From Mucilaginibacter_A sp050954285 (GTDB taxonomy: Bacteria > Bacteroidota > Bacteroidia > Sphingobacteriales > Sphingobacteriaceae), in the NCBI GenBank assembly GCA_050954285.1, contig JBPBPL010000016.1:62001-126000 (forward strand): 64,000 nt of DNA. The letters are read 5' to 3'. Below, in pieces: positions 44,437-54,531 of this stretch. Numbering within the stretch: the stretch's first letter is position 1; every line of letters begins with the position of its first letter. The notes beneath the pieces are model-generated. The model saw nothing but the letters and a program-made list of their open reading frames with translations. It had not been told where the DNA came from and ran no database searches. A program made the position numbers and the translations under genes.

Positions 44437-45762
44437 TTAAAGTTTTAATTTTTCAATAATATAATCGCTCACTTTTTTGCCCTGATTTGCACCCACATTT
44501 ACACTGTTGAGATAGTGTATGCCACCATAATACCGGCTTACTGAAGCTTCATTTGCAGCTTGGACGAATGAGGTAAAATGCCGTTGCATACCAATATAAT
44601 GCAGATCGCTGGTATCCTGAAAAGCAAAATTATCACCAAAAAGGCGCGTCAACATTACAGCTGCCGAACGTGTAATTGTACTATGCCCGCTCGGGTATTC
44701 TGGGAATGGTGGTGTTTGTAGTCGCGGTAGCCAATCGGGATCAATTTTTTCATTGATAACCGTAACCGGCCTAATGTAGCTGCTTTTATATTTTTCCTGC
44801 CAGCAGCAAACAAAAGCATCAAACATGGCAACAGAAGTTAAGGCATAAGCCTGAGCTGTTTTAACAGCATTGGCATGAGATTTTTTACAGGCAATTGCGG
44901 TAATTCCAATCCAATGGCCACCGGGTGTAATTTTTTTGTTCGCAAACGTCATGTGGCCGGCATGTTCTACCACAAACGGGTTATCGTCCCAATATCGGGC
45001 AATGTCTTTTTGCGCTTGATTGAGGGTTTTACTTTGATTGTAAACTTCCAGGTTTTGCTTAAAATAGGTACTGTTTTTATCGGCACTAAATTGCGGCGGC
45101 GGCGGCGGCAAAAACTGCGAGGAAGAGTTAAGTACAAAAGTTTTCATTGTTCCCCAGCAATATTCCACGCCATCCATATAATCTGGTGCAGTTGGGTGCC
45201 ATTTTCCGGGTTCATTACTACCTAAAAAACGTGGTTTGCCGCGGGTTTGCGCATAGTTATCAGTAGCCGCACGTTTTAAAATATTCTTGCCAATCTGCTC
45301 ACCAAAAGCAACTGAACGCGTATAGGTAGCATCGTCCATTTTAGTTTTAAACTGTCCGTAAACCTGATCTTCATACTTTTTAATCGAATCAACAGAAAAA
45401 GTAAATTTGTGAACCACCGTAAAAAAAGCTTTGGTTGCTGCTAAAGTGTAATTGTATTTTTTTCCTTTTTGCGGAGTAGGAGCAGGATCAAAACCTTTTA
45501 ATTGGTTAATAACGGAAACATACTTTGGATCAGCATTTCGCATTGCTTCGTAAGATGCCAAGGATGAATAAGCATAAATCCGGCTGGCTACAGGCGGAGA
45601 AAAAACATCGTAAATAATCAGCTGCGTCAATTGATCTTCGTTTTGATGCAAAATATCAGCGTCGTTTAATTTTGCAACTGGTTTAGTAGTTTGCTTACAA
45701 GCAGTTATCATACTGAAAGCCAATAGTATTAGATATAAATTTTTATAAAATTTCATAAACAA
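44437..45762 (-). CDS. Vanadium-haloperoxidase/PAP2-like lipoprotein
   Basis: A 441-residue protein; the signal ends ITAC (C22), a lipobox. The vanadate/phosphate site motifs are KYKSSYIRP (K324, R331), PSGH (357-360) and SRYYGGIH (S409, R410, H416). The last motif normally continues H-x3-Asp, but here it reads HYLNS, so Asp is Ser420. Residues 30-300 are the helical bundle of bacterial vanadium-dependent haloperoxidase relatives. It may act as an acid phosphatase or halogenating enzyme, or neither. It lies 2 bp after the UnbV gene and is probably co-transcribed. Confidence 0.8.
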   Translation of the reverse strand: MFMKFYKNLYLILLAFSMITACKQTTKPVAKLNDADILHQNEDQLTQLIIYDVFSPPVASRIYAYSSLASYEAMRNADPKYVSVINQLKGFDPAPTPQKGKKYNYTLAATKAFFTVVHKFTFSVDSIKKYEDQVYGQFKTKMDDATYTRSVAFGEQIGKNILKRAATDNYAQTRGKPRFLGSNEPGKWHPTAPDYMDGVEYCWGTMKTFVLNSSSQFLPPPPPQFSADKNSTYFKQNLEVYNQSKTLNQAQKDIARYWDDNPFVVEHAGHMTFANKKITPGGHWIGITAIACKKSHANAVKTAQAYALTSVAMFDAFVCCWQEKYKSSYIRPVTVINEKIDPDWLPRLQTPPFPEYPSGHSTITRSAAVMLTRLFGDNFAFQDTSDLHYIGMQRHFTSFVQAANEASVSRYYGGIHYLNSVNVGANQGKKVSDYIIEKLKL

Positions 45763-45764
45763 TG

Positions 45765-48700
45765 TTAATTCAAATTGATAACTCTGGTCCGGCCATTATT
45801 ATCTGTAATTTTAACGTTTTTCATGCTTTTATCAACGTTAAAAAATCTTCCTGATTGTGATAAAAATGAAGCTCCGTAATAAAACTCTTGCCGGCAAATA
45901 CTATTGTTTTTATACGTGATCAAAGCACTGATATCAAATGGTTCCAACTTCATACAGCTTACATTTTTATTGAGCTGAAAAACTTTCAGATTGTCTTTAT
46001 TCTGACTTGCTGCCAATAAATACTTCCCATTGTTACTTTGCAATTTTACCAATGCTTTTCCATTTCCGGGAATATAAATTCCGCTTTGTAAAATAGACAA
46101 TGGCTTGAAATTTCCTTTGCCATCACCTTTTAGCATCAAACCGTTAAAAGCATCATATCTTCCGGTAGAAACATCGGTGCCATAATCGTTTCCATTCATC
46201 ACGACATCCAGGTTTCCGTCGCCGTCAAAATCATCCGCAACCATCCCGTTCAAAGTAGAAAGCTGTGCTTCTTTTGGCAACGGAATTATGGTGAACTTTC
46301 CGTTTCCTTCGTTTTTTAAATAACAGGATTGCAGCATGTTCGCCTTCAATCTTAACGCGCCTTGTTTTTGTTCTGGTGATAAAATATCATCCATAGTTGC
46401 TGTGGCAAAAGATTTATAATTAGTAAATTTCTTTTTCAGGCTGATCATCTGCTTCAATAAATCATCACGTATTTGTGCCGGAAACTCCTTTTTCTCGCCA
46501 TTTTGATCTGGTAAAAATAACGATGGTATGGCGGCATAGCTTCCATTTTTATCAAAATCTTTAGCCGTAATGTAAACCGGATATTTATCACTTGCCTGGT
46601 ATAACGTATTCAAACCTACGTTGCCAACAATATAATCCATTCTTCCGGTGTGCCTGAAATCTCCGGCGACGATGGTATTCCACCAGCCCAATTCATCTTT
46701 TAAACCAGTTCCGGCGGTTTCATTTTTAAATACGCCTTTATCGTTTTTTAAAAATGTAACCGGCATCCATTCGCCCGCCATAATTAAATCCGGCCAGCCA
46801 TCATTATTATAGTCGGTAAACAAAGCATCGCAAACCAAACCAATGTTTTTTAACGAAGGAGCAACTTGGTTCGTTACATCCGTAAATTTCGCCTGTCCGT
46901 TTTTGCTGTCATTTCTGAAAATAAAGCTTGAAACCGGTTTTGGATAATTCCATGGATCAACGCGGCCAGACACAAAAAGGTCGAGTTTTCCATCGCGGTT
47001 ATAATCCAAAGCACGAACGCAAAACTTACTGGTGAAATTTTGTGGTAATACATCTTCTGCCAAAGTGAAATTTCCTTTGCCATCGTTCAAGTACAATCTG
47101 TCCTGGTAAGCTTTATCTTGCGGAGCGTTTTCGTAACCGCCACTGGCAACATATAAATCCGGTTTACCATCGCCATTCGCATCAAATAGGAGCAACCCTT
47201 CATCTTTATAATTAAGCTTGATGCTGTTTTTACCAGGTAAAAAATTGCGTTGCAGAAACTTGCCGTTGCTTTGCTGCAAAAACAGTTGTGCCGGATGCTG
47301 TGCATTGCCACCAGTAATGATGTCGTCTAACCCATTTCCATCCACATCGCCAACCGCCAAAGCCGGACTATATTCAGAAAGTTTGTGCGGCAGGAGTTTT
47401 TGGATGTTGAAATCTATAAAATCATTTTCCTGATGCTTGTAACGAATACCAACGGAATCTGTTATTTCTTTGAATAAGGCTTTGTTAGCAATCTTCGGTT
47501 TTTGCCATGAATAATTTTTATGTGCATTAGATAAATTTACCTTCAATAGCTGATCTGCTTTTACTTCTTTTAGCATCTGTTTTTTGCCATTCGGCCACCG
47601 GATGACAACAGAATCTATCAAACTAATATTACCTAAACCAAAATGTGCAATATTTTGGATCGTTGATAAATAGCCACGATAAGGATTGTTTTCATACACC
47701 TGTTGCTTGCCATGATTGTAATAAATGTTTGCAAAAGCACCAATCCCATTGATATTCTGGTTGTTGCCAATAAATTTTATCTGTAAAAAATGTGCGTTTT
47801 CTTTATTGTTGTCACGGGAAGTATTTTTGTAGATCAAAGCTTCATCATTGATGTTGTTGATGATCATATCCATCGCGCCATCGTTGTTCAAATCGGCATA
47901 AACAGCTCCGTTTGAGAAAGTTGGCAACGATAAGCCCCAATTTTTTGTTTCATCGCTGAAAGTGAGATCTCCTTTATTCTGGAAAGCGTAATTGTGTAAT
48001 TTGACAACTGGTATTTGATCAAGCACTTGTTTTTTGGATGCAATCTGGAAAGCTTCATTCCGATAAGTTATAAAATCATGATCAGTTACATCCTTTGGAT
48101 AGCCATTGGTGATCACAATATCGCGGAAGCCATCATTGTTAAAATCTGTAATCAGCGGGCACCAGCTCCAATCGGTTTGCGCAACGCCGCTCATAAAGCT
48201 GATCTCACTAAAGGCTGGACTACTGATAGAATCTTTTTGCCCAAGCTTCGGGCCTTGATTAAGCTGTAAGGTATTCCGGACGTACTGATACTGATAACCA
48301 TAATAATCAAAATTTTGAAAAGTTTGATAGCTGTTTGAACTCAGCATCATCTTTTTCCGGTAGTTATCCTCTGGGTTCATATCCAATTCAAATACATCAG
48401 CAAGTCCGTCATTATTAATGTCCTGAATATCTTGGCCCATGGCGTTGGCCGAGGTGTGTTTAAAATACTCTTTTGCACGATCTGTATAAGTGCCGTCGTG
48501 ATTGTTGATGTATAGGATATTGTTCGACAAAAAATCATTGGTTACATAAATATCTTTCCAACCATCCTGATTAATATCTGCTATAGTTGTTGCATGGCCA
48601 TAACCTTCAATTTTAATACCTGCTTGCATAGATACATCATGAAATACTGGATGATTTAAAGTAGAATTTCCATCATTACGATATAGTTTTCCTGTACTTC

Positions 48701-49340
48701 TGTGTGAACCATCTTTAATAATCGGACGAAATCGGTTTGGGTTATCATTTGCTGAAGCTTCGTTTACAGTGAGATACATATCCAGATCGCCATCATTATC
48801 ATAATCAAAAAAGCTGGCCATAGTAGATTGCAAGTGGATATTTAAGCCATACTCTTTGGCCATTTCTTTAAAATGAGGAATGCCATTTCTATCTCCGCCT
48901 TGGTTGATATAAAGCAGATTCCGTCTTTTCAGCGAATCTTTTAACAGCGTATTGCAAACGTAAATATCCATCAAACCATCATTATTTAGATCGATAACGG
49001 AAACGCCGCGCCCCCATCTGCCGGCACCACCAACGCCTGCTTTGTCGGTAATATCTTCAAATTTAAAATCACCTTTGTTAAGGTATAATTTGTTTGAAAC
49101 CATATTGCCTGTAAAATAGATATCCGGTAAACCATCATTGTTGAAATCACCAATACCAACGCCACCTCCATTGTATATATTAACCAGATCCAAAGGGTTA
49201 ATAGAATCGTTTTCGGTAATGAGATTATTAAAGTGGATACCGGAATGTGACGACTTAATCTGTTCAAACAGCGTGCTTCTTTTACAAGCATAAAATGAGC
49301 AAATCACCATGAAAAATGGCAGGTAAAAGAAGTATCGCAT
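45765..49340 (-). CDS. Giant FG-GAP/VCBS lipoprotein with UnbV/ASPIC domain (CRTAC1-like)
   Basis: A 1191-residue surface lipoprotein; the signal ends FYAC (C19). Two propeller regions flank a central UnbV/ASPIC domain. The first (about 55-500) has loops such as GDFNNDGLPDIYF, IDLNNDGLMDIYV and YDNDGDLDMYL. The ASPIC block near 590 reads SVVIRWPNGKKQML. The second (about 640-1120) has VGDVDGNGLDDII, LLFDANGDGKPDLYV and FDGDGNLDVV. Such proteins commonly follow SusC/SusD pairs and probably bind ligand or calcium at the cell surface; no activity is established. Motif copies lie in its first codons (49322) and signal end (49273). Confidence 0.87.
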   Translation of the reverse strand: MRYFFYLPFFMVICSFYACKRSTLFEQIKSSHSGIHFNNLITENDSINPLDLVNIYNGGGVGIGDFNNDGLPDIYFTGNMVSNKLYLNKGDFKFEDITDKAGVGGAGRWGRGVSVIDLNNDGLMDIYVCNTLLKDSLKRRNLLYINQGGDRNGIPHFKEMAKEYGLNIHLQSTMASFFDYDNDGDLDMYLTVNEASANDNPNRFRPIIKDGSHRSTGKLYRNDGNSTLNHPVFHDVSMQAGIKIEGYGHATTIADINQDGWKDIYVTNDFLSNNILYINNHDGTYTDRAKEYFKHTSANAMGQDIQDINNDGLADVFELDMNPEDNYRKKMMLSSNSYQTFQNFDYYGYQYQYVRNTLQLNQGPKLGQKDSISSPAFSEISFMSGVAQTDWSWCPLITDFNNDGFRDIVITNGYPKDVTDHDFITYRNEAFQIASKKQVLDQIPVVKLHNYAFQNKGDLTFSDETKNWGLSLPTFSNGAVYADLNNDGAMDMIINNINDEALIYKNTSRDNNKENAHFLQIKFIGNNQNINGIGAFANIYYNHGKQQVYENNPYRGYLSTIQNIAHFGLGNISLIDSVVIRWPNGKKQMLKEVKADQLLKVNLSNAHKNYSWQKPKIANKALFKEITDSVGIRYKHQENDFIDFNIQKLLPHKLSEYSPALAVGDVDGNGLDDIITGGNAQHPAQLFLQQSNGKFLQRNFLPGKNSIKLNYKDEGLLLFDANGDGKPDLYVASGGYENAPQDKAYQDRLYLNDGKGNFTLAEDVLPQNFTSKFCVRALDYNRDGKLDLFVSGRVDPWNYPKPVSSFIFRNDSKNGQAKFTDVTNQVAPSLKNIGLVCDALFTDYNNDGWPDLIMAGEWMPVTFLKNDKGVFKNETAGTGLKDELGWWNTIVAGDFRHTGRMDYIVGNVGLNTLYQASDKYPVYITAKDFDKNGSYAAIPSLFLPDQNGEKKEFPAQIRDDLLKQMISLKKKFTNYKSFATATMDDILSPEQKQGALRLKANMLQSCYLKNEGNGKFTIIPLPKEAQLSTLNGMVADDFDGDGNLDVVMNGNDYGTDVSTGRYDAFNGLMLKGDGKGNFKPLSILQSGIYIPGNGKALVKLQSNNGKYLLAASQNKDNLKVFQLNKNVSCMKLEPFDISALITYKNNSICRQEFYYGASFLSQSGRFFNVDKSMKNVKITDNNGRTRVINLN

Positions 49341-49367
49341 GATATAAAATAAAGAAATCTGCTTGTA

Positions 49368-49404
49368 ATAAAAAAGAGATGAAGACCTTAGTATTCACCT
49401 CTTT
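49368..49404 (-). terminator. Terminator downstream of susD
   Basis: On the minus strand AAAGAGGTGAA / TTCATCTCTTT (one G-T pair; plus positions 49394-49404 and 49373-49383) is followed by a T run. It lies between SusD and the UnbV gene and would make SusC/SusD more abundant than the downstream genes. Confidence 0.6.
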
Positions 49405-49423
49405 AAAAAATAATTAAATTAAA

Positions 49424-51253
49424 TTAATAACCTGGATTTTGTTTTAAAGTACCACTTTGTATATCAATCTGGTTTTGTGGAATTGGATAGATTTCATTTT
49501 TGCCAGCGGTAAAAGTTGCTCCGCTAAGAACAGGATTGGCAATACGGATATCAGCTTTTATATGAGCATTCAATACACCCGCCATATAACCCGTGCCAGC
49601 AGGACCACCATAGATACCATCATATCTTTGTAAATCAAAGAAACGATGGCCTTCCATACCAAATTCCAGTTGTCTTTCTATCCAAACAGCCTGACGAGCA
49701 TAAGTTTGACCATTAGTTGTAAACTGACCAGTATACAAACCAACCTTATAATTTGCGGCAGGGGTAGTTGTAAAACCCTTAGTAGGATTAGTATTATCAA
49801 CATAAGTATGCACCCAGTAGGTTGGATTTGCTGCGCGCGCGCGTATCAGGTTTACGTCAGCTTCTGCTGCAGCAAGACTTCCGCTTTCTACTTCACATTC
49901 TGCACGCCATAATATAATGTCTGCAAAACGGATAATTTCATAATTATTAGCACTTCCCTGATTAACAGCCCATCCACCATAACTATCACTTGTTGATGCT
50001 TGGCTGGAGTGGTAAAAAGAGTTTTTAATCGGACTATATGGAACTTGATCACCACGTGTCCATGATTCACCAGCACAAATCCCCCAGTCTAAATACGGAA
50101 TTCCTCTTCTACCAACAGTCCAATCTAAGCGAGAATCAACTGCTTCAGTTGTAGGTGTAAAAGTAGCCGTAGAAGCAATTCCATGGTCATTTATTAAGTT
50201 TGTTACATTATACTTCGGAAAGCCAGTTGTGGCATCTGTTTGAAACATCGGCAAACCACTATCATCAACCTTAAAAGCATTTGCTAAGGTGTATGAAGGC
50301 TGATAGAATCCGCAACAGCCTGTATATGTACCTCCGCCTGGAAAGTTTAAAACATCTGATCCATTATCATTCTGACCGTTAGAACCGTCGTTAGCAGTCA
50401 TTTGAGCCGCAAATACGGATTCAGGGCCGTTTTTAGTTAAGGCATTAAAATTGTTTTCGTATGGTCCAAGTGCATATTTCGCACCGCTTGCAGTTGTTCC
50501 ATTGCTTATCAAATCTGTTAGTAATGGCAATGCAGTAGAGTATTTATGGTCAAACATGTATGCTTTTGCTAAAAATGCTTCAGCCGCATAATAGTTTGCC
50601 CGGCCTGCTTGAGACTGTGTTTTAGGTAGCACTGCCATGGCTGCTGCAAAATCAGCTTCTATTTTATCCCATATCGGACCTGTATTAGCTACATTATAAT
50701 TCAAAGCAGCATAAGTAATCGTTTCATCAACATAGGGTACGTTTCTAAATACTTTGGCAAGTTCAAAGTGATATATACCACGTAGAAAACGCGCTTCGGC
50801 TATTTGTTGTATACCGATTGATCCTGCTACAGAGCCGTCCGTTACTAATGGAACTTCACGAATTACATCATTGGCTCGTTGAATGCCATCAAAAGCAACC
50901 TGCCATTTACTGTATATATAACCATTTGATGAGTTTATAGTATGATTTTCTATTGCGGCTGCATCCGGCTGATCTGTTGTACTCGAGCCTTTATAGGCAT
51001 CATCTGAACCAATACCTCCGTATGTCCAATTGCTGATACCAGAACCGTATTGTATGCCGGGCTGACCAGAATAATAACCATCAAGTATAGAATATGCACC
51101 AATTAATAAACCATCTACGCCAGCTTTATTGGCTAAAGTTGCACCTGCTAATACACCTGCCGGACTTTTGTCTAACGTTTTTTTACATGAGTAAACTGTT
51201 GTTATAAACAACAAGGAACCTAATGTAATTATTTTATAATTAAATCTTTTCAT
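49424..51253 (-). CDS. SusD/RagB family glycan-binding lipoprotein
   Basis: A 609-residue outer-membrane lipoprotein (signal MKRFNYKIITLGSLLFITTVYSC, C23). TPR-like helices begin at GVDGLLIGAYSIL, WQVAFDGIQRANDVI and AEARFLRGIYHFELAKVF are SusD-type repeats, and the C-terminus EIYPIPQNQIDIQSGTLKQNPGY is the RagB/SusD signature. It forms the lid of the SusC channel. It lies 14 bp after susC. No dispersed-motif copy occurs in it, unlike most of the window. Confidence 0.93.
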   Translation of the reverse strand: MKRFNYKIITLGSLLFITTVYSCKKTLDKSPAGVLAGATLANKAGVDGLLIGAYSILDGYYSGQPGIQYGSGISNWTYGGIGSDDAYKGSSTTDQPDAAAIENHTINSSNGYIYSKWQVAFDGIQRANDVIREVPLVTDGSVAGSIGIQQIAEARFLRGIYHFELAKVFRNVPYVDETITYAALNYNVANTGPIWDKIEADFAAAMAVLPKTQSQAGRANYYAAEAFLAKAYMFDHKYSTALPLLTDLISNGTTASGAKYALGPYENNFNALTKNGPESVFAAQMTANDGSNGQNDNGSDVLNFPGGGTYTGCCGFYQPSYTLANAFKVDDSGLPMFQTDATTGFPKYNVTNLINDHGIASTATFTPTTEAVDSRLDWTVGRRGIPYLDWGICAGESWTRGDQVPYSPIKNSFYHSSQASTSDSYGGWAVNQGSANNYEIIRFADIILWRAECEVESGSLAAAEADVNLIRARAANPTYWVHTYVDNTNPTKGFTTTPAANYKVGLYTGQFTTNGQTYARQAVWIERQLEFGMEGHRFFDLQRYDGIYGGPAGTGYMAGVLNAHIKADIRIANPVLSGATFTAGKNEIYPIPQNQIDIQSGTLKQNPGY

Positions 51254-51267
51254 GTTACATCTATTAA

Positions 51268-54200
51268 TTAAAATGACAGGTTAACTCCTAAAATGTATTG
51301 TTTTTGATTATTTGGATAAGCACCATAATCGATACCAAAGGCTGCACTTTGGTTTACACCGCCACCTTGGTTTGATATTGACGGTACAATTTCAGGATCT
51401 AGACCTGTGTATTTTGTAATGGTAAATAAATTGGTTGCCTGGATATATACGTGTAATCTGGTTACAGCGATTGATTTTAAAAGGCTTGGACCAAAAGTAT
51501 AACCAATTGATGCTACACGGCATTTTAAGAAAGAACCATTTTCTACATAAAAAGAACTAATGGTACTCGATCCTAAAGGTTGAGCAAAAGTTGCTACAGG
51601 TAATGTTGCATCAGGATTTGTTACTACACCATTAGAAACAATAGCAGATTTCGTTAACAGGTCTATGTTTTTTCCACCAGTAAAGGTGCCATAAAAGTCA
51701 GTCCAGTATTTCACATAGTTAAAGTCCTTATTACCCTGTGAGCCATATAAAACTGCTGAAAAATCGAATCCTTTATAACTTGCATTCAAATTTACACCGT
51801 AAGTGTAAGTAGGGTTTGGATTTCCAATGAAGGTACGATCTGTAGCATCAACTTTTCCATCACCATTGGTATCCTGATAGATATAAGAACCAACTTTTGC
51901 ACCAGAATAACTTGGTGCACTGGCCAGTTGTGCTGCATTTTGATAGATACCCAATATTTTGTAGCCATAAAAAGAACCGATTGGCATACCTACCTGATTT
52001 CGAACAATGTTGTTATCGCGAGATGCTCCTGTGTCAAAATATCCTGGTGACGGCAAGCTGGTAATCTTGTTTTTGTAAGTGGTGATATTTGCCCCTATGC
52101 TAAATTTAAAGTCATTACCAACTCCTCCATGATATGTTGCTGCAATATCAACACCTTTATTTTGAACATCTCCAACATTAATAGTAGGGACATTTGCACC
52201 ACCAACTGTAGATGGCAATGGCAACGGAAACAGTAAACCACTAATAGATTTTCTATAGTATTCAATGTCTAAATCCAAATGACCAAATAATGATGCATCA
52301 ATACCGAGATTTAGAATTTTGTCTGTTTCCCAGGTTGTTCTTGGATTGCCAATACTTGACTGGTAAAATCCTGGGGTAATAGAATTTAATCCACCAGTGA
52401 TACCATAGTAAGACGTGCCAAAAGCAGAACCATAAGTATTTACAGTATTTGCACCGCCAATATTTGCATTACTACCTGTTGCACCATAACTACCACGTAC
52501 TTTTAGGTTATTAATATACTTTGAGTTTTTAAGAAAATCTTCTTGGGATATTCTCCAACCTAAAGAAACGGATGGGAAAGTTCCCCATTGCCTGCCTGGA
52601 TAAAATGATGAATAACCATCCCTACGGATCGTTCCGCTTAAAATATATTTATCATTATAAGTGTAGTTCACCTGGCCAAAAACAGATTCTGTAGAGGTAG
52701 GCTGATAAAGATAAGTGTTGCTTAAACTGATACTTGTTGGAAGTGTTGTAGTGTTTGCGGTAAGGTAATTTGGATCCAGTGTGAAAAAACTAGTTGCATA
52801 AGCACCCAATTGCTGACCCCCATTCTGTTTAAGTTCAAAAGCAGCAAAAGCATTAATATTATGTTTACCAATAACTTGCTTATAAAATAATGTATTGGTA
52901 AAGTTATAATTAAAATAGTTTTGAGAAACTTCTGTATAATTGTTAGGACTGGAATGACTTTCGTAATTTTCATACGTGTTGTAGCCAGTATTATAATAAA
53001 ATGTATTGCCAACATTACCTCCAAATGCTGTACGAGCAGTAAAATATTTTAGAAAGTCAGCTTCAGCGAATACCGTTCCTTGTACATTTAAGGATTTTCC
53101 CTGATCATTTTGGCTTCTTACTTGTGTAGCATAAGGGTTGGTTGCATTTCCTAACTGTTCACCTCCTGGGCCAGCATAACCACCACCATAATTACCGGCA
53201 ATATCATAAACCGGCACTATTGGCAAGGCACGGTAAGTTTCTGCAATTGAACCACCTTCTTGCTGCTGGCTATAACCACTTCCTCCATTATTTTGACGAA
53301 AGAAAGCATAACCATTTTCTCCGAAACGAATTTTATCACCGAGAGCACTAAATGTAGTGTTAACCCGAGCACTGTAACGTTTTTCGTAAGTACTTACTAA
53401 AGTTCCTTGTTGGTTTAAATAATTTAGGGAGTATAAGAAACTGCTTTTTTCGGTACCACCACTTGCTGTTATTGTGTGGCTTTGTTCTGGAGCGCGTTTA
53501 AAAACTGAATGAAACCAGTCTGTTCCAGCCTGGTTGAATTTTTGAACTAAAAAATCGTTTCCTGGATTAGCAGCATCAAACTTGTAATACTGTGTTATAG
53601 ATGGGTCATTAGTAACCCCTGCATTACCAAAAGTACCTACTGCAGACGCACCATGATAACCATATGTTGGCAAAGTGCCAGAACCACCTGGATATAGTGC
53701 TTGGCTGCTAACATCACCTGCTAAATAAGCCAGTTGTGATTGTTGTGAAGGAGTCATTAAATGCCATACATTACCTTTTAATGGTTCCTGATCTCCATAA
53801 AAAGCATCATAACTGATTGTGGTTCTGCCAGGCTGCCCTTTTTTGGTAGTAACAACGATAACACCGTTACCACCGGAAACACCATAGATTGCAGCTGCAC
53901 CGGCATCTTTTAACACGCTGATACTGGCTATATCATTGGGATTTACTTGAGACATACTGTTAGTTTGCACACCATCAATAACATATAATGGTGTGGTATT
54001 ACCAAAGTTGCTAATACCACGTACAAAAACTGTACTATTAGCACCAGGCGCACCCTGGTTAATTACGGTAACACCTGAGGCCTGGCCTTGTAATAATTGC
54101 TCAGAACTGGTTACCGGTACTTTTTTAGCATCCGTCATATTTACCGTAGCTACTGCACCGGTAATATCCTTTTTTAACTGTGTAGTATAACCGGTAACCA

Positions 54201-54531
54201 CAACTTCGTTTAAAGCGTTTGTACCAGGTTGTAAAGAAACATTTATTACCCTGTTATTTCCTACAACAACACTTCTGTTATTATAACCGAGGTAGCTAAT
54301 TACCAATGTATTGTTAGGAGAAGCAATAACAGAAAAATTTCCGTTAGCATCAGTAACTGCACCCGTTGATGTTCCCTGAACTTTTACTGAAGCTCCAATA
54401 ATCGGTTGTTTGTCGTCTGCACCGATAATTTTACCGGTAATTCTGGTTTGGGCTGAAACAATTACAGTAGAAAAAATGCCCAGGAGCATAAGGTACAATT
54501 TAATTCTTTTAATAAGTAAACTGTTACGCAT
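51268..54531 (-). CDS. SusC/RagA family TonB-linked outer membrane transporter
   Basis: A 1087-residue beta-barrel. After the signal (ILGIFSTVIVSAQ-type), residues 30-110 are a carboxypeptidase-regulatory domain (ITGKIIGADDKQPIIGASV). The TonB box/SusC motif LNEVVVTGYTTQLKKDITGA comes next, then the plug (PLYVIDGVQTNSM, ISVLKDAGAAAIYGVSGGNG) and a barrel of about 850 residues ending in QKQYILGVNLSF, with a terminal phenylalanine. It imports an oligosaccharide or glycoside with SusD. It has a strong promoter at 54745-54775 and a leader of about 207 bases. Confidence 0.95.
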   Translation of the reverse strand: MRNSLLIKRIKLYLMLLGIFSTVIVSAQTRITGKIIGADDKQPIIGASVKVQGTSTGAVTDANGNFSVIASPNNTLVISYLGYNNRSVVVGNNRVINVSLQPGTNALNEVVVTGYTTQLKKDITGAVATVNMTDAKKVPVTSSEQLLQGQASGVTVINQGAPGANSTVFVRGISNFGNTTPLYVIDGVQTNSMSQVNPNDIASISVLKDAGAAAIYGVSGGNGVIVVTTKKGQPGRTTISYDAFYGDQEPLKGNVWHLMTPSQQSQLAYLAGDVSSQALYPGGSGTLPTYGYHGASAVGTFGNAGVTNDPSITQYYKFDAANPGNDFLVQKFNQAGTDWFHSVFKRAPEQSHTITASGGTEKSSFLYSLNYLNQQGTLVSTYEKRYSARVNTTFSALGDKIRFGENGYAFFRQNNGGSGYSQQQEGGSIAETYRALPIVPVYDIAGNYGGGYAGPGGEQLGNATNPYATQVRSQNDQGKSLNVQGTVFAEADFLKYFTARTAFGGNVGNTFYYNTGYNTYENYESHSSPNNYTEVSQNYFNYNFTNTLFYKQVIGKHNINAFAAFELKQNGGQQLGAYATSFFTLDPNYLTANTTTLPTSISLSNTYLYQPTSTESVFGQVNYTYNDKYILSGTIRRDGYSSFYPGRQWGTFPSVSLGWRISQEDFLKNSKYINNLKVRGSYGATGSNANIGGANTVNTYGSAFGTSYYGITGGLNSITPGFYQSSIGNPRTTWETDKILNLGIDASLFGHLDLDIEYYRKSISGLLFPLPLPSTVGGANVPTINVGDVQNKGVDIAATYHGGVGNDFKFSIGANITTYKNKITSLPSPGYFDTGASRDNNIVRNQVGMPIGSFYGYKILGIYQNAAQLASAPSYSGAKVGSYIYQDTNGDGKVDATDRTFIGNPNPTYTYGVNLNASYKGFDFSAVLYGSQGNKDFNYVKYWTDFYGTFTGGKNIDLLTKSAIVSNGVVTNPDATLPVATFAQPLGSSTISSFYVENGSFLKCRVASIGYTFGPSLLKSIAVTRLHVYIQATNLFTITKYTGLDPEIVPSISNQGGGVNQSAAFGIDYGAYPNNQKQYILGVNLSF

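Noticed and set aside
44875..45225. 116-codon plus-strand frame opposite the haloperoxidase-like gene
   Set aside because: Antisense shadow of a gene with clear active-site motifs.
49831..49850. GCGCGCGCG run in susD
   Set aside because: It encodes an ordinary Arg-Ala stretch in a conserved helix; not a repeat element.
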